From Pseudomonas japonica (GTDB lineage Bacteria; Pseudomonadota; Gammaproteobacteria; Pseudomonadales; Pseudomonadaceae), in the NCBI RefSeq assembly GCF_013522925.1, contig NZ_JAAMQU010000001.1:434001-498000 (forward strand): 64,000 nt of DNA. Direction: 5' to 3'. The position numbers and the translations under genes were made by a program. Below the pieces are notes generated by a model that made no database searches, had not been told where the DNA came from, and saw nothing but the letters and a program-made list of their open reading frames with translations. How positions within the stretch are numbered: the first letter of the stretch is position 1; each line of letters opens with the position of its first letter. Positions 34,210-44,815 of this stretch are shown here, one piece after another.

Positions 34210-34974
34210 TCAGACCGGGTTGCCGGTATCCACTGTTGTCACGATAGAGCCCATCTCTCGTTGAGCATTGGCAATCCAGGCGGCAGCTCGATCGTTCAGC
34301 TCAGCGGTCGCGCGCGGCCCGCTGCCTTCAGCGTACATGGGAGCGCCGATCATCACGTCGATCACGCCGGAACGCTTGCCCCAGCCATCCTTGGGCCAGA
34401 ACTTGCCGGCATTATGAGCAATCGGCAACACCGGCAGCCCGGCATTCACCGCCAAGGCAGCGCCACTGCGGGTGAATTTTCCCATGGTGCCGTAAGGCAC
34501 GCGGGTGCCCTCAGGAAAGATCAGCACCCAAACCCTGTCCTTGAGCAGTACGTCGCCCTTGGTTGCGACCTGCCGCAACGCTTCCTTGGGGTTATCCCGA
34601 TTGATTGCGATAGGCCGAAGCATCGCCATTGCCCAACCAAAGAAAGGTACGTACAGCAGTTCCTTCTTGAGCACCTGGCTCAACGGCTGGAAATAGGCAG
34701 AAAGGAAAAAGGTTTCCCAGGTGCTTTGATGGTTCGACAGGATCACGCAAGGGGTAGCCGGCACGTTTTCCGCGCCAGTGATGCGTACCCGAATGTTCAA
34801 GAACACTCGAGTAAGCAGCAGCGCGAAGCGGCACCAGTAGACGTTGATAAACCGGTAGCGCGCCGGGAATTTAAGAAATGGGCAGACAAAAAAGCCGATC
34901 GTGCACCAGATCAATGCACTGAGGGCCAACAAAACGTAGAAGAGTGTGATTCTGATGGCCAGCAATGCGGACAT
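34210..34974 (-). CDS. plsC: 1-acyl-sn-glycerol-3-phosphate acyltransferase (HdtS/PlsC type)
   Basis: This enzyme adds the second acyl chain to lysophosphatidic acid in phospholipid synthesis. The 254-residue protein has an N-terminal membrane helix (about 8-30), the acyltransferase motif NHQSTWE at 81-87 (HX4D/E type) and FPEGTR at 152-157. It matches in sequence type and position the P. fluorescens gene hdtS. It is last in the glyQ-glyS-gmhB-plsC string, 50 bp after gmhB. Confidence 0.93.
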   Translation of the reverse strand: MSALLAIRITLFYVLLALSALIWCTIGFFVCPFLKFPARYRFINVYWCRFALLLTRVFLNIRVRITGAENVPATPCVILSNHQSTWETFFLSAYFQPLSQVLKKELLYVPFFGWAMAMLRPIAINRDNPKEALRQVATKGDVLLKDRVWVLIFPEGTRVPYGTMGKFTRSGAALAVNAGLPVLPIAHNAGKFWPKDGWGKRSGVIDVMIGAPMYAEGSGPRATAELNDRAAAWIANAQREMGSIVTTVDTGNPV

Positions 34975-35024
34975 AGCGTTGTTACCGTACGGGCCGGCCC
35001 CGCGTGAAGTGGCCGGCGCCTGTT

Positions 35025-35570
35025 TCAGAGGGCAATGCCCGGGTTGATAAGGGCCTTGGCCACGGCGGCCAAGTCATCGAACTGCAGGGTGCCTTCAGGC
35101 AGCACCCCCTTGGCGGTCTCCTGCCCTTTGCCGGTTTTCACCAGCACTGGGCGTGCGCCCGCTGCAACGGCCGCAGCCAGATCGCTGCGGCTATCGCCTA
35201 CAAACCACACATCAGCAAGGCCTGTGCCGTAATGCTCCGCTATGGCCAACAGCATGCCCGGTAGCGGTTTGCGACATTCACACTCATCATCCGGGCCATG
35301 GGGGCAGTACAGAATCACCCCCACTTCGCCGCCGAGTTCGCCCACCAGCTCGCGCAGCCGCGCGTGCATGGCGTCCAGGGTCGCCAGCGGATAATAGCCC
35401 CTGGCGATTCCCGATTGATTGGTCGCGACCGCCACCGTCCATCCGGCCTGGCTCAACTCGGCAACCGCCTCGATCGAGCCAGGGATAGGAACCCATTCCT
35501 CCACGGATTTTATATACGCGTCGGAGTCATGGTTGATGACCCCATCCCGGTCGAGGATAAGCAGTTTCAC
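35025..35570 (-). CDS. gmhB: D-glycero-beta-D-manno-heptose-1,7-bisphosphate 7-phosphatase
   Basis: A HAD phosphatase of the ADP-heptose pathway for LPS core. The 181-residue protein has the DRDGV nucleophile motif (Asp7, Asp9), the zinc-loop residues of YCPHGPDDECECRKP (Cys-x-His and Cys-x-Cys), and WFVGDSRSD as motif IV. Its start is 3 bp from the glyS stop, so it is probably translated from the same message. Confidence 0.95.
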   Translation of the reverse strand: MKLLILDRDGVINHDSDAYIKSVEEWVPIPGSIEAVAELSQAGWTVAVATNQSGIARGYYPLATLDAMHARLRELVGELGGEVGVILYCPHGPDDECECRKPLPGMLLAIAEHYGTGLADVWFVGDSRSDLAAAVAAGARPVLVKTGKGQETAKGVLPEGTLQFDDLAAVAKALINPGIAL

Positions 35571-35573
35571 GGC

Positions 35574-37628
35574 TCAGCCCAGCACGGAGATGTCGGCCAC
35601 GCCCAGGAACAAACCGCGCAGCCTGGCCAGCAGGGCGTAACGGTTGGCGCGAACGCTCGGGTCCTCGGCATTGACCATGACTGCCTCGAAGAACGCATCC
35701 ACAGGCTCGCGCAGGGCGGCGAGACGCGTAAGCGCTTCGTTGTACTGACGTGCCTGGGCCATTGGTTGAACCGCGTGGTCGGCCTGTTGGATCGCCGAAT
35801 ACAGGGAAAACTCGTGGGCGTTATCGAAGTACTTGGGCTCCACAGTGGCCGCTACCGCGCCCTCTGCCTTGCCCAGCAGGTTCGATACCCGCTTGTTTAC
35901 CGCGGCCAGCGCTTCGGCTTCCGGCAAACGGCGGAACGCTTGCACAGCTTGCACGCGCTGATCGAAGTCCAGCGCCGAGCCTGGCTTGAGGGCACGCACG
36001 GCCAGATAACTGGCAACATCCACGCCTTCATCTTCGTAACGTGCACGCAGGCGGTCGAAGACAAATTCCAGCACCTGTTCGGCCAGGGCGGTGGAGTCCA
36101 CCTTCGCGCCGTACAGGGCCACGGCGAAATTCACCGCTTCGGCCAGGTCCAGATCCAACTGCTTGTCGATCAGAATGCGCAACACGCCCAGTGCCGCACG
36201 GCGCAAGGCGTAGGGGTCCTTGCTACCGGTTGGCAACATGCCGATGCCGAAGATACCGGTGAGGGTATCAAGCTTGTCGGCGATCGCCACGGCCGCGCCA
36301 GTCAGTGACTGCGGCAATTCGGCGCCGGCGCCACGGGGCATGTACTGTTCGTTCAGTGCATGCGCTACATCCTGCGGCTCGCCGTCGTTGAGAGCGTAGT
36401 AGTAACCCGCGATGCCCTGCATCTCGGGGAACTCGCCAACCATTTCGGTCGCCAGGTCGCATTTGCTCAGCAGGCCGGCACGCGCGGCGCGCTGGGCATC
36501 CCCACCAATGCGTGGCGCGATGAATGCGGCCAGTTTCGACACCCGCACGGCCTTGTCATAGACACTGCCGAGCTGCGCCTGGAACACCACGTTCTGCAGG
36601 CGGGCATTGAAGCTTTCCAGTGGCTGCTTCTTGTCCTGATTGAAGAAGAACTCAGCGTCGGTCAGGCGCGGGCGCACGACCTTTTCGTTGCCCTGGACGA
36701 TCTGCGTGGGGTCACGGCTTTCGATGTTCGCCACAGTGATGAAACGCGGCAACAACTTGCCTTCGGCATCCAGCAGGCAGAAGTACTTCTGGTTGTCCTG
36801 CATGGTGGTAATCAGTGCTTCCTGCGGCACTTGCAGGAAGCGCTCCTCGAAAGAGCACACCAGCGGCACCGGCCATTCCACCAGCGAGGCAACCTCATCG
36901 AGCAGCGCAGGCGGCACGATTGCCGTGCCTTCCTGCTGCACGGCAAGTTCGTCCACACGCTTGCGGATAATTTCGCGGCGCTCGGCCAGGTCGGCCAGAA
37001 CATAGGCTTTGCGCAGGTCATCGGCATAGCTGGCCGGCGAGCCGATCAACACGTTGTCCGGATGATGGAAGCGGTGGCCGCGGGACGTTCGCCCGGCACG
37101 TTGTGCGAGCAATGTGCAATCCACCACCTGGTCGCCCAGCAGCATCACCAGCCACTGCGTTGGGCGCACGAACTCGTCCTTGCGCACGCCCCAGCGCATG
37201 CGCTTGGGAATCGGCAGGTCGTTGAGCGAATCCTCGACGATAGTGGGCAGCAGGCTGATCGTCGGCTTGCCGGTGATCGTCTGGCTGTACCGCAGCTTTG
37301 GGCCGCTCTGGTCGATTTCGCTGATGTCCACGCCGCACTTGCGGGCAAAGCCGAGGGCGGCCTGGGTGGGGTTGCCGTCCGCGTCGAAGGCTGCCTGGCG
37401 TGGCGGGCCGTCCAGGTTGACGCTGCGGTCTGCCTGCTGCGTGTCCAGCCCGGTGACCAGCACTGCCAGGCGCCGAGGCGCGGCATAGTAACGGCTGGCG
37501 GTGTAATTCAACCCTGCGGCCAGAAGGCCCTTCTGAATACCGGCAAGGAAGGCTTCGCCCAGGGTGGCAAGCGCTTTGGGTGGCAGTTCTTCGGTGCCAA
37601 GTTCAACCAGAAAATCTTGCGCACTCAT
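35574..37628 (-). CDS. glyS: Glycyl-tRNA synthetase beta subunit
   Basis: The beta chain of the alpha2beta2 bacterial glycyl-tRNA synthetase, which binds tRNA. The 684-residue protein begins [20 protein letters not shown], the family N-terminus, and ends with the helical anticodon-binding domain. Its ATG overlaps the glyQ stop by 4 bp, consistent with equimolar synthesis. Confidence 0.98.
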   Translation of the reverse strand: MSAQDFLVELGTEELPPKALATLGEAFLAGIQKGLLAAGLNYTASRYYAAPRRLAVLVTGLDTQQADRSVNLDGPPRQAAFDADGNPTQAALGFARKCGVDISEIDQSGPKLRYSQTITGKPTISLLPTIVEDSLNDLPIPKRMRWGVRKDEFVRPTQWLVMLLGDQVVDCTLLAQRAGRTSRGHRFHHPDNVLIGSPASYADDLRKAYVLADLAERREIIRKRVDELAVQQEGTAIVPPALLDEVASLVEWPVPLVCSFEERFLQVPQEALITTMQDNQKYFCLLDAEGKLLPRFITVANIESRDPTQIVQGNEKVVRPRLTDAEFFFNQDKKQPLESFNARLQNVVFQAQLGSVYDKAVRVSKLAAFIAPRIGGDAQRAARAGLLSKCDLATEMVGEFPEMQGIAGYYYALNDGEPQDVAHALNEQYMPRGAGAELPQSLTGAAVAIADKLDTLTGIFGIGMLPTGSKDPYALRRAALGVLRILIDKQLDLDLAEAVNFAVALYGAKVDSTALAEQVLEFVFDRLRARYEDEGVDVASYLAVRALKPGSALDFDQRVQAVQAFRRLPEAEALAAVNKRVSNLLGKAEGAVAATVEPKYFDNAHEFSLYSAIQQADHAVQPMAQARQYNEALTRLAALREPVDAFFEAVMVNAEDPSVRANRYALLARLRGLFLGVADISVLG

Positions 37629-38572
37629 TGTGCAGCCTCCAGCTTAGCCAACACTTCATCTCGCAATTCGGGGTTTGCCATCGGGAAGCCCAGGCGTGCC
37701 CGGGCGTGCAGATAACTTTGGGCCACGGCACGGGCCAGTGCGCGCACCCGCAAGATGTAACGCTGGCGCTCGGTGACGGAAATCGCCCGGCGCGCATCCA
37801 GCAGGTTGAAGGTATGCGACGCCTTGAGCACCATTTCGTAGGTCGGCAGCGGCAGTTGCAGTTCGATCAGGCGGTTGGCTTCGCTTTCATAGAAATCGAA
37901 CAGCTCGAACAGCTTCTCGACGTTGGCGTGCTCGAAGTTGTAGGTCGACTGCTCCACTTCGTTCTGGTGGAACACGTCTCCGTAGGTGACCTTGCCGAAC
38001 GGGCCGTCGGTCCACACCAGGTCGTAGACCGAGTCCACGCCCTGCAGGTACATCGCCAGGCGTTCGAGGCCGTAGGTGATCTCGCCGGTGACCGGGTAGC
38101 ACTCGATACCGCCTACCTGCTGGAAGTACGTGAACTGCGTCACTTCCATGCCGTTGAGCCACACTTCCCAGCCCAGGCCCCATGCGCCGAGCGTGGGCGA
38201 TTCCCAGTTGTCTTCGACGAAGCGAACGTCGTGCACGGTCGGGTCCAGCCCGATATGACGCAGCGAGCCGAGGTACAGCTCCTGGAAGTTTTCCGGGTTC
38301 GGCTTGAGTACCACCTGGAACTGGTAGTAGTGCTGAAGGCGGTTGGGGTTCTCGCCGTAGCGGCCATCGCCCGGGCGACGGCTGGGTTGCACGTAGGCTG
38401 CGTTCCAGTTCTCCGGGCCTACGGCGCGAAGGAAGGTGGCGGTGTGAAAGGTGCCCGCGCCTACTTCCATATCGTAAGGCTGAAGCACCACGCAACCTTG
38501 CTCTGCCCAGTACTGTTGCAAGGCTAGAATCAAGTCTTGGAAGGTACGCACGGCTGGCGTAGGCTGGTTCAC
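37625..38572 (-). CDS. glyQ: Glycyl-tRNA synthetase alpha subunit
   Basis: The catalytic chain of glycyl-tRNA synthetase. The 315-residue protein contains the class II synthetase core with [20 protein letters not shown] and [19 protein letters not shown] near the N-terminus. It leads the glyQ-glyS-gmhB-plsC string and is divergent from tag. A minus-strand TATACT about 40 bp upstream (near 38615) may be its -10. Confidence 0.98.
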   Translation of the reverse strand: MNQPTPAVRTFQDLILALQQYWAEQGCVVLQPYDMEVGAGTFHTATFLRAVGPENWNAAYVQPSRRPGDGRYGENPNRLQHYYQFQVVLKPNPENFQELYLGSLRHIGLDPTVHDVRFVEDNWESPTLGAWGLGWEVWLNGMEVTQFTYFQQVGGIECYPVTGEITYGLERLAMYLQGVDSVYDLVWTDGPFGKVTYGDVFHQNEVEQSTYNFEHANVEKLFELFDFYESEANRLIELQLPLPTYEMVLKASHTFNLLDARRAISVTERQRYILRVRALARAVAQSYLHARARLGFPMANPELRDEVLAKLEAAQ

Positions 38573-38651
38573 AAATTCACCTGTATCTTGGGCTGCGAAT
38601 TAAAGAGCGGGAGTATACCCCGAATCGTCTGCCCCACTAGCCCGGAGCTTT

Positions 38652-39221
38652 ATGCCACGCTGCTTTTGGTGTACCACCGACCCGCTTTACGAGCAGTACC
38701 ACGACCATGAATGGGGCCTTGCGCTGCGTGATCCGCAGCGCCTGTTCGAGTTGCTGGTGCTTGAAGGGTTCCAGGCGGGGTTGTCCTGGATCACCATCCT
38801 CAAGAAGCGCCAGCGTTATCGCGAGGTGCTTTTTGCCTTCGATCCCCAGCGCCTTGCACGCATGACCGATGCCGAGATCGAGATTCGCATGCAGGACGCG
38901 GGCATCATCCGCAACCGAATGAAGCTCAATGCCGCCCGGCAAAACGCCCAGGCCTGGCTGCGGCTTGAAGATCCGGTGGGCTTCTTGTGGTCCTTCATTG
39001 GCGGCCAACCGAAGATCAACCACTTTGCCGACCGCAGTGAAATCCCCACCCAGACACCCGAAGCCCAGGCGATGAGCAAGGCCCTGAAGAAGGCTGGGTT
39101 CAGCTTTGTGGGCCCGACCATTTGCTATGCCTTTATGCAGGCATCGGGGATGGTCATGGACCACACCACCGACTGCGACCGCTACCGGGCATTATGCGAA
39201 GCGCCGCCCATGCTGGGGTAG
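38652..39221 (+). CDS. tag: DNA-3-methyladenine glycosylase I
   Basis: Tag removes 3-methyladenine from alkylated DNA. The 189-residue protein has the zinc-binding residues of the family, Cys4 and His17 (MPRCFWC, YHDHEWG) and the C-terminal His/Cys pair in MDHTTDCDRY. The catalytic-pocket region LEGFQAGLSWITIL is intact. It is divergent from glyQ and 31 bp before htrB. Confidence 0.95.
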   Translation: MPRCFWCTTDPLYEQYHDHEWGLALRDPQRLFELLVLEGFQAGLSWITILKKRQRYREVLFAFDPQRLARMTDAEIEIRMQDAGIIRNRMKLNAARQNAQAWLRLEDPVGFLWSFIGGQPKINHFADRSEIPTQTPEAQAMSKALKKAGFSFVGPTICYAFMQASGMVMDHTTDCDRYRALCEAPPMLG

Positions 39222-39252
39222 AATGGCCGGCTCGTTATCAGGGGATTGAACT

Positions 39253-40140
39253 GTGGAAAACTTCAAGGGCGCCTTGATGGTGGGCGTGCTCAAGGCTTTT
39301 GCCTCGTTGCCGTGGGGTGGCGTGCAGAAAGTAGGCGCCGCCATCGGTTGGCTGATGTGGAAGCTGCCCAACCGTTCCCGGGACGTGGTGCGGATCAACC
39401 TCGCCAAGTGTTTCCCCGAACTGTCACCAGCCGAACGCGAGCAACTGACCGGGGCAAGCCTCAAAGGTATCGGCCGTTCGTTCACCGAAAGTGCATGTGC
39501 CTGGATCTGGCCAGCCGAACGTTCGCTCGCGTTGATTCGTGAAGTTGAAGGCCTGGAAGTACTCGAGGCGGCGCTCGCCAGCGGCAAAGGGGTTGTTGGC
39601 ATCACCAGCCACCTGGGTAACTGGGAAGTGCTCAACCACTTCTATTGCAGCCAGTGCAAACCGATCATTTTCTATCGCCCACCCAAGCTCAAGGCTGTGG
39701 ATGAACTGCTGCGCAAACAGCGGGTGCAGTTGGGCAATCGCGTGGCGGCTTCTACCAAGGAAGGCATCCTCAGCGTGATCAAGGAAGTACGCAAGGGTGG
39801 CCAGGTGGGTATTCCGGCAGACCCGGAGCCGGCCGAGTCTGCCGGGGTATTCGTGCCCTTCCTGGGTACGCAAGCGCTCACCAGCAAGTTCGTGCCCAAC
39901 ATGCTGGCGGGTGGCAAAGCGGTCGGGGTGTTCCTTCACGCCGTGCGCCTGGCGGATGGTTCAGGCTTCAAGGTGATGCTCAAGGCAGCGCCAGAGGCCA
40001 TGTACAGCACCGACGTGGAAACCTCCGCCGCAGCCATGAGCCAGGTAGTGGAAGCGTATGTAAGGGCGTACCCGGACCAGTACATGTGGAGCATGAAGCG
40101 CTTCAAGAAGCGCCCGCCGGGTGAGGCCCGTTGGTACTGA
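39253..40140 (+). CDS. htrB: Lipid A late acyltransferase (HtrB/LpxL family)
   Basis: This inner-membrane enzyme transfers a secondary acyl chain to lipid A. The 295-residue protein has an N-terminal hydrophobic segment and the HX4E catalytic motif HLGNWE at 120-125. The start codon is GTG at 39253. Position after tag matches P. aeruginosa htrB1. LpxL and LpxM paralogues cannot be told apart with certainty from the sequence alone. Confidence 0.93.
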   Translation: MENFKGALMVGVLKAFASLPWGGVQKVGAAIGWLMWKLPNRSRDVVRINLAKCFPELSPAEREQLTGASLKGIGRSFTESACAWIWPAERSLALIREVEGLEVLEAALASGKGVVGITSHLGNWEVLNHFYCSQCKPIIFYRPPKLKAVDELLRKQRVQLGNRVAASTKEGILSVIKEVRKGGQVGIPADPEPAESAGVFVPFLGTQALTSKFVPNMLAGGKAVGVFLHAVRLADGSGFKVMLKAAPEAMYSTDVETSAAAMSQVVEAYVRAYPDQYMWSMKRFKKRPPGEARWY

Positions 40141-40143
40141 GCC

Positions 40144-40455
40144 TCAGGCGTTGCGCTCAAGCTTGCGGATAAACACGCTCATCTCTTTTTCCGCCTGCTT
40201 GTCGCCCTTGGCCTGCGCCGCCGCGATCCCCTGCTCCCAGGCGGCGCGCGCGGCAGGCAGGTCGCCCTGCTGCTGCAGCGCCTTGCCGAGTAACTTCCAG
40301 GCGGCCGAGTAGCCCGCGTCCTGCTCCACGCAGCGGCGCAGGTGCTCCGCCGCGCGAGGAGCGTCAGCTGCATCGAGGTAGCCCTTTCCAAGCCCGAACC
40401 GAAGGAGTGAGTTATCCACACCCTTGGCGAGCATTTTTTCCAAGGATTCGATCAT
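40144..40455 (-). CDS. Small tetratricopeptide-repeat protein
   Basis: A 103-residue soluble protein made of about two and a half TPR units (LRFGLGKGYLDAADAPRAAEHL; AAWKLLGKALQQQGDLPAA) and a charged C-terminal helix. TPRs mediate protein contacts, but the partner is unknown. It converges on htrB (3-bp gap) and lies 10 bp after trkA on the same strand. ATG at 40455 follows a GTG one codon earlier; either could be used. A perfect DnaA box (40412-40420) overlaps its early codons. Confidence 0.85.
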   Translation of the reverse strand: MIESLEKMLAKGVDNSLLRFGLGKGYLDAADAPRAAEHLRRCVEQDAGYSAAWKLLGKALQQQGDLPAARAAWEQGIAAAQAKGDKQAEKEMSVFIRKLERNA

Positions 40456-40465
40456 CACTTCACCT

Positions 40466-41839
40466 TCAGAAGAAACTCAGCCCAACGTGGAAGAGCTTTT
40501 CCACATCGCGAATATATTTTTTATCCACAACGAACAGGATCACGTGGTCCCCGGTTTCGATCACGGTGTCGGCCCGGGCAATGATCACCTCCTGGTCCCG
40601 GATGATCGCACCGATGGAGGTACCCGGGGGCATGGGGATCGTTTCCAGCGCGCGGCCCACTACCTTGCTCGAACGCGCGTCGCCATGAGCGATGGCTTCG
40701 ATGGCTTCGGCAGCGCCACGGCGCAAAGAGTGCACGCTGACGATGTCGCCGCGACGCACGTGCGTGAGCAAACTGCCAATGGTTGCCAGCTGCGGGTTGA
40801 TGGCGATATCGATTTCGCCGCCTTGAACCAGGTCCACGTAGGCCGCGTTGTTGATCAGCGTCATTACCTTGCGCGCGCCCAGCCGCTTGGCCAGCAGCGA
40901 CGACATGATGTTGGCTTCGTCATCGTTGGTCAGCGCTACGAAGATGTCCGCGTCGGCGATATTTTCTTCGACCATCAGGTCCCGGTCCGAGGCGCTGCCC
41001 TGTAGCACCACGGTGCTGTTGAGGCTTTCGGACAGGTAGCGGCAGCGGGCCGGGCTCATCTCGATGATTTTCACCTGGTACCGGCTTTCGATGGCTTCCG
41101 CGAGCCGCTCGCCAATATGCCCGCCCCCGGCAATCACCACTCGCTTGTTGTTTTCATCCAGCCGGCGCAGCTCGCCCATCACGGCGCGGATATCAGCCTT
41201 GGCGGCGATGAAGAAGACTTCGTCGTCGGCTTCTATCACCGTGTCACCGCGTGGCAGGATCGGCCGGTCGCGGCGGAAGATCGCCGCCACACGCGTTTCC
41301 ACATTGGGCATGTGATGGCGGATCTGCCGCAACTGCTGGCCCACCAGCGGGCCACCGTAATAGGCGCGTACCGCAACCAGCTGCGCCTTGCCTCCGGCAA
41401 AGTCGATGACCTGAAGCGCGCCGGGGTGTTCGATCAGCCGCTTGATGTAATGGGTAACCACCTGTTCCGGGCTGATCAGTACATCGACCGGGATGGCCTC
41501 GTTGGCGAACAGGTCAGCGCGGGTGAGATACGCCGCCTCGCGAACCCGCGCAATGCGCCGCGGGGTATGGAACAGCGTATAGGCCACCTGGCACGCGACC
41601 ATGTTGGTTTCGTCGCTGTTGGTGACCGCCACGAGCATGTCGGCATCGTCGGCACCGGCCTGCCGCAACACGGTTGGGAACGACGCTTTGCCCTGCACCG
41701 TACGAATGTCCAGCCGGTCGCCCAGGCTGCGCAGGCGTTCGCCGTCAGTGTCGACGATGGTGATGTCGTTGGCCTCGCCGGCCAGGTGTTCGGCAAGGGT
41801 GCCGCCGACCTGGCCGGCACCTAGAATGATGATTTTCAC
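40466..41839 (-). CDS. trkA: Trk system potassium uptake NAD-binding protein
   Basis: TrkA is the cytosolic regulatory subunit that gates TrkH/TrkG potassium channels. The 457-residue protein has two RCK modules, each with a Rossmann glycine motif (GAGQVG at about 7-12 and GGGHIG about 240) and a TrkA-C domain. The start is GTG at 41839, giving [13 protein letters not shown]; the reading frame stays open upstream into rsmB but that extension has no family support. It follows rsmB at 11 bp. Confidence 0.96.
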   Translation of the reverse strand: MKIIILGAGQVGGTLAEHLAGEANDITIVDTDGERLRSLGDRLDIRTVQGKASFPTVLRQAGADDADMLVAVTNSDETNMVACQVAYTLFHTPRRIARVREAAYLTRADLFANEAIPVDVLISPEQVVTHYIKRLIEHPGALQVIDFAGGKAQLVAVRAYYGGPLVGQQLRQIRHHMPNVETRVAAIFRRDRPILPRGDTVIEADDEVFFIAAKADIRAVMGELRRLDENNKRVVIAGGGHIGERLAEAIESRYQVKIIEMSPARCRYLSESLNSTVVLQGSASDRDLMVEENIADADIFVALTNDDEANIMSSLLAKRLGARKVMTLINNAAYVDLVQGGEIDIAINPQLATIGSLLTHVRRGDIVSVHSLRRGAAEAIEAIAHGDARSSKVVGRALETIPMPPGTSIGAIIRDQEVIIARADTVIETGDHVILFVVDKKYIRDVEKLFHVGLSFF

Positions 41840-41850
41840 GATCAGCTCGC

Positions 41851-43164
41851 TCAGCGGCCGCCAGTGGCGGCGATCTTCATGAGTTTGGCGTAATAAAACC
41901 CGTCGTGCCCGCCGTTTTGTGGGAACAGCTGGCGACCGTGCGGCTGGGCGATACCGGCTTCGGTGTCCAGGCTCAGCTCGCGGGCGCCGGGGGTGCGTTC
42001 CAGGAAGGCGGCAATGGTATCGCTGTTTTCCATTGGCAGTACCGAGCAGGTGGCGTACAGCAGGATGCCGCCGACTTCCAGGGTGCTCCACATGGCATCC
42101 AGTAACTCACCTTGAAGGCTTGCCAGCGCGGGAATATCGTCTGCCTGGCGAGTAAGCTTGATGTCAGGGTGGCGGCGGATGACGCCGGTGGCCGAACAGG
42201 GCGCGTCCAGCAGGATCCGCTGGAAAGGCTTGCCGTCCCACCAGGCAGCGAGGTCGCGGCCATCGGCGGCGCGCAGATCCGCTGCAAGGCCCAGACGCGC
42301 CAGGTTCTCCTCCACCCGCGTCAAACGCTTCGCTTCCAGGTCGATCCCCAGCACGTAGCCAAGGTTGGGCATGCTTTCCAGTACGTGGCAGGTTTTACCA
42401 CCCGGTGCACAGCAGGCATCCAGTACCCGCTGGCCAGGCTTGAGTTCGAGCAAACCAGCGGCCAATTGCGCGGCTTCGTCTTGCACGCTTACCCAGCCCT
42501 CGGCAAAGCCCGGGAGGCCAGTGACATCGGTAGCGGCAGCAAGCGTGATGCCATCTGGGCTGAAGCGGCACGCCGTGGCTTCGATCCCAGCCTGGCCCAG
42601 TTGCGCGAGATAGCCGTCCCGGGTTTGCAGGTGACGATTTACCCTCAGCGTCAGCGGAGGATGTTCATTATTCGCGGCGCACAGGCTTTCCCACTGCTCG
42701 GGCCAGGCAGCCTTAAAGGCTTTCTGCAGCCAGCGAGGGTGGGCGGTACGCACCACCGGGTCTCGCTCCAGGCTCGCAAGCACAGCTTCGCCTTCGCGCT
42801 GTGCGCGCCGCAGCACGGCATTGAGCAGGCCTTTGGCCCAGGTTTTCTTCAGCTTGTCGGCACAGCCTACCGTTTCCGCGATGGCCGCATGAGCAGGCAC
42901 ACGCGTGTAAAACAGTTGGTAAAGGCCCAGCAGCAACAAGGCGTATACGTCTGCATCGGCGGCCTTGAATGGCTTTTGCAGCAGTTGTTCGGCCAGCAAG
43001 GCCAGGCGAGGTTCCCAGCGAGCGGTGCCGAATGCCAGCTCCTGAACCAGGCCTCGGTCGCGCCCATCAACACGCTCCAATTGCGCGGGGAGTGCGCTGT
43101 TGAGCGAGGCCTTGCCGCTGAGCACTGCCGCCAGGGCTCGGGCTGCCGCCAGCCGCGGGCTCAT
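41851..43164 (-). CDS. rsmB: 16S rRNA (cytosine967-C5)-methyltransferase
   Basis: RsmB (Sun) methylates C967 of 16S rRNA. The 437-residue protein has an N-terminal NusB-like helical domain (about 1-140) and a SAM-dependent domain with [10 protein letters not shown] and the catalytic [15 protein letters not shown]. Its ATG overlaps the fmt stop by 4 bp, so it is coupled to fmt. Confidence 0.97.
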   Translation of the reverse strand: MSPRLAAARALAAVLSGKASLNSALPAQLERVDGRDRGLVQELAFGTARWEPRLALLAEQLLQKPFKAADADVYALLLLGLYQLFYTRVPAHAAIAETVGCADKLKKTWAKGLLNAVLRRAQREGEAVLASLERDPVVRTAHPRWLQKAFKAAWPEQWESLCAANNEHPPLTLRVNRHLQTRDGYLAQLGQAGIEATACRFSPDGITLAAATDVTGLPGFAEGWVSVQDEAAQLAAGLLELKPGQRVLDACCAPGGKTCHVLESMPNLGYVLGIDLEAKRLTRVEENLARLGLAADLRAADGRDLAAWWDGKPFQRILLDAPCSATGVIRRHPDIKLTRQADDIPALASLQGELLDAMWSTLEVGGILLYATCSVLPMENSDTIAAFLERTPGARELSLDTEAGIAQPHGRQLFPQNGGHDGFYYAKLMKIAATGGR

Positions 43165-44093
43165 TGGCCCAGTACCGTGCCGGTGCTGAAGAGCGCTTGC
43201 CGGCTGTTGTAGAGGTCACTGAAGGCCAATGGTTTGCCGCCTGGGAGTTGCAGACGGGAAAGGGACAGCGCGCCCTCGCCACAGGCCACGGTGAGGCCGC
43301 CCTTGTCGGCAGCGATGATCTCCCCCGGTGCGCCTGCGCCTGCCGCGGTGCGAGCGCTCAACACCTTGAGCGCCTCGCCGTTCAGCAAGCTGTGAGAGAT
43401 CGGCCACGGGTTGAATGCGCGTATCTGGCGCTCCAGGGCAATTGCCGGGCGGGTCCAGTCGATGCGGGCTTCGTCCTTGTTGAGCTTATGCGCATAGGTA
43501 GCGTCGGCATCGTTTTGTACCTCGCCTTCCAGGGTTCCAGCCGCCAGCCCTTCAATGGCTTCGAGTACAGCGACCGGCCCCAATTGGGCCAGGCGATCAT
43601 GCAAGCTGCCGCCAGTGTCCTCGGCGCTGATGGGCGTGGTCACTTTCAACAGCATCGGCCCCGTATCCAGACCCGCCTCCATGCGCATTACGGTCACGCC
43701 GCTAACGCTGTCGCCGGCTTCGATGGCCCGCTGGATCGGGGCGGCGCCGCGCCAGCGAGGCAACAGTGAGGCATGGCTGTTGATGCAGCCCAGGCGGGGA
43801 ATATCCAGCACGGCCTGGGGCAGGATAAGCCCGTAGGCCACTACCACCATCAGGTCCGGGGCCAGCGCGGCAAGCTCTGCCTGGGCCTCCGGATTACGCA
43901 GGGTCTGAGGTTGGTAAACCGGTATGCCGTGGGCTTGGGCCAGTTGCTTGACCGGGCTGGGCATCAGTTTCTGGCCTCGCCCGGCGGGGCGATCCGGCTG
44001 GGTATAGACGGCCACCACCTGGTGAGCACCGCCAAGCAGGGCTTGCAGGTGTTCGGCCGCGAAGTCTGGGGTACCGGCAAAAACTAGGCGCAT
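43161..44093 (-). CDS. fmt: Methionyl-tRNA formyltransferase
   Basis: Fmt formylates initiator Met-tRNA using 10-formyl-THF. The 310-residue protein starts [16 protein letters not shown] and has the catalytic-site stretch [20 protein letters not shown]. The ATG at 44093 was chosen on family match and a GAGAAG ribosome site. It is downstream of def with a stable hairpin in the 58-bp gap. Confidence 0.97.
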   Translation of the reverse strand: MRLVFAGTPDFAAEHLQALLGGAHQVVAVYTQPDRPAGRGQKLMPSPVKQLAQAHGIPVYQPQTLRNPEAQAELAALAPDLMVVVAYGLILPQAVLDIPRLGCINSHASLLPRWRGAAPIQRAIEAGDSVSGVTVMRMEAGLDTGPMLLKVTTPISAEDTGGSLHDRLAQLGPVAVLEAIEGLAAGTLEGEVQNDADATYAHKLNKDEARIDWTRPAIALERQIRAFNPWPISHSLLNGEALKVLSARTAAGAGAPGEIIAADKGGLTVACGEGALSLSRLQLPGGKPLAFSDLYNSRQALFSTGTVLGQ

Positions 44094-44113
44094 GAGCTTC
44101 TCGCTGAAATGAA

Positions 44114-44137
44114 AAGGGCTTGCCGAAGCAAGCCCTT
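44114..44137 (-). terminator. Stable hairpin between def and fmt
   Basis: The 10-bp stem AAGGGCTTGC (44114-44123) / GCAAGCCCTT (44128-44137) closes a UUCG tetraloop on the minus-strand RNA, followed by TTTCATTTC. It could terminate or attenuate transcription between two genes usually co-expressed. Confidence 0.7.
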
Positions 44138-44151
44138 GGGCGGAGGGGTAA

Positions 44152-44658
44152 TCACGCCTGCTGGCGGTGCTGTTTCTCGAGCTTTTTCTTGATCCGGTCC
44201 CGCTTGAGCGTGGACAGGTAATCAACGAACAGCTTGCCGTTCAGGTGATCGCATTCGTGCTGAATGCAAACGGCCAGCAAGCCCTCGGCAATCAGTTCGT
44301 AAGGCTTGCCGTCCCGATCGAGCGCCTTGACCTTGACCTTCTGCGGGCGATCGACGTTCTCGTAGAAGCCGGGAACGGACAGGCAACCTTCCTGGTACTG
44401 GTCCATTTCGTCGGTGAGCGATTCGAACTCGGGGTTGATGAAAACCCGGGGCTCGCTGCGGTCTTCGCTGAGGTCCATCACCACCACGCGCTTGTGCACG
44501 TTCACCTGAGTGGCAGCCAAGCCGATGCCGGGAGCCTCGTACATGGTTTCAAACATGTCGTCGATCAGCGTGCGCAGCTCGTCGTCCACAACCGTGACCG
44601 GCTTGGCGATGGTGCGCAGGCGCGGGTCCGGAAATTCGAGGATGTTTAAAATAGCCAT
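44152..44658 (-). CDS. def: Peptide deformylase
   Basis: Def removes the formyl group from new proteins. The 168-residue metalloenzyme shows all three motifs: GIGLAATQ at 44-51, EGCLSVP at 90-96 with metal-ligand Cys92, and QHECDHLNG at 133-141 with His134, Glu135 and His138. It is divergent from the LysM gene and upstream of fmt. Confidence 0.98.
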   Translation of the reverse strand: MAILNILEFPDPRLRTIAKPVTVVDDELRTLIDDMFETMYEAPGIGLAATQVNVHKRVVVMDLSEDRSEPRVFINPEFESLTDEMDQYQEGCLSVPGFYENVDRPQKVKVKALDRDGKPYELIAEGLLAVCIQHECDHLNGKLFVDYLSTLKRDRIKKKLEKQHRQQA

Positions 44659-44815
44659 ATGCTTTAGTGCTGCACTGTAAGGTAAAGTCAGTGGGAATGG
44701 CGCCGAGCGCTTGTTGAGCAGCTGCTGCTCATGGAAAGCCCGCCGAGGGCAAGGCGATCAGCCGGAACCGGCGGCCGGGTTTGACGAATGCGTACATGAT
44801 AAAGGGATTCACGGC

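Noticed and set aside
36360-37715. A 451-codon open frame opposite glyS
   Set aside because: It is antisense to a certain gene and its translation lacks any family pattern.
41840-42091. An N-terminal extension of trkA into rsmB
   Set aside because: The family length is 457-458 residues from the GTG at 41839. The extension is an out-of-frame reading of rsmB.
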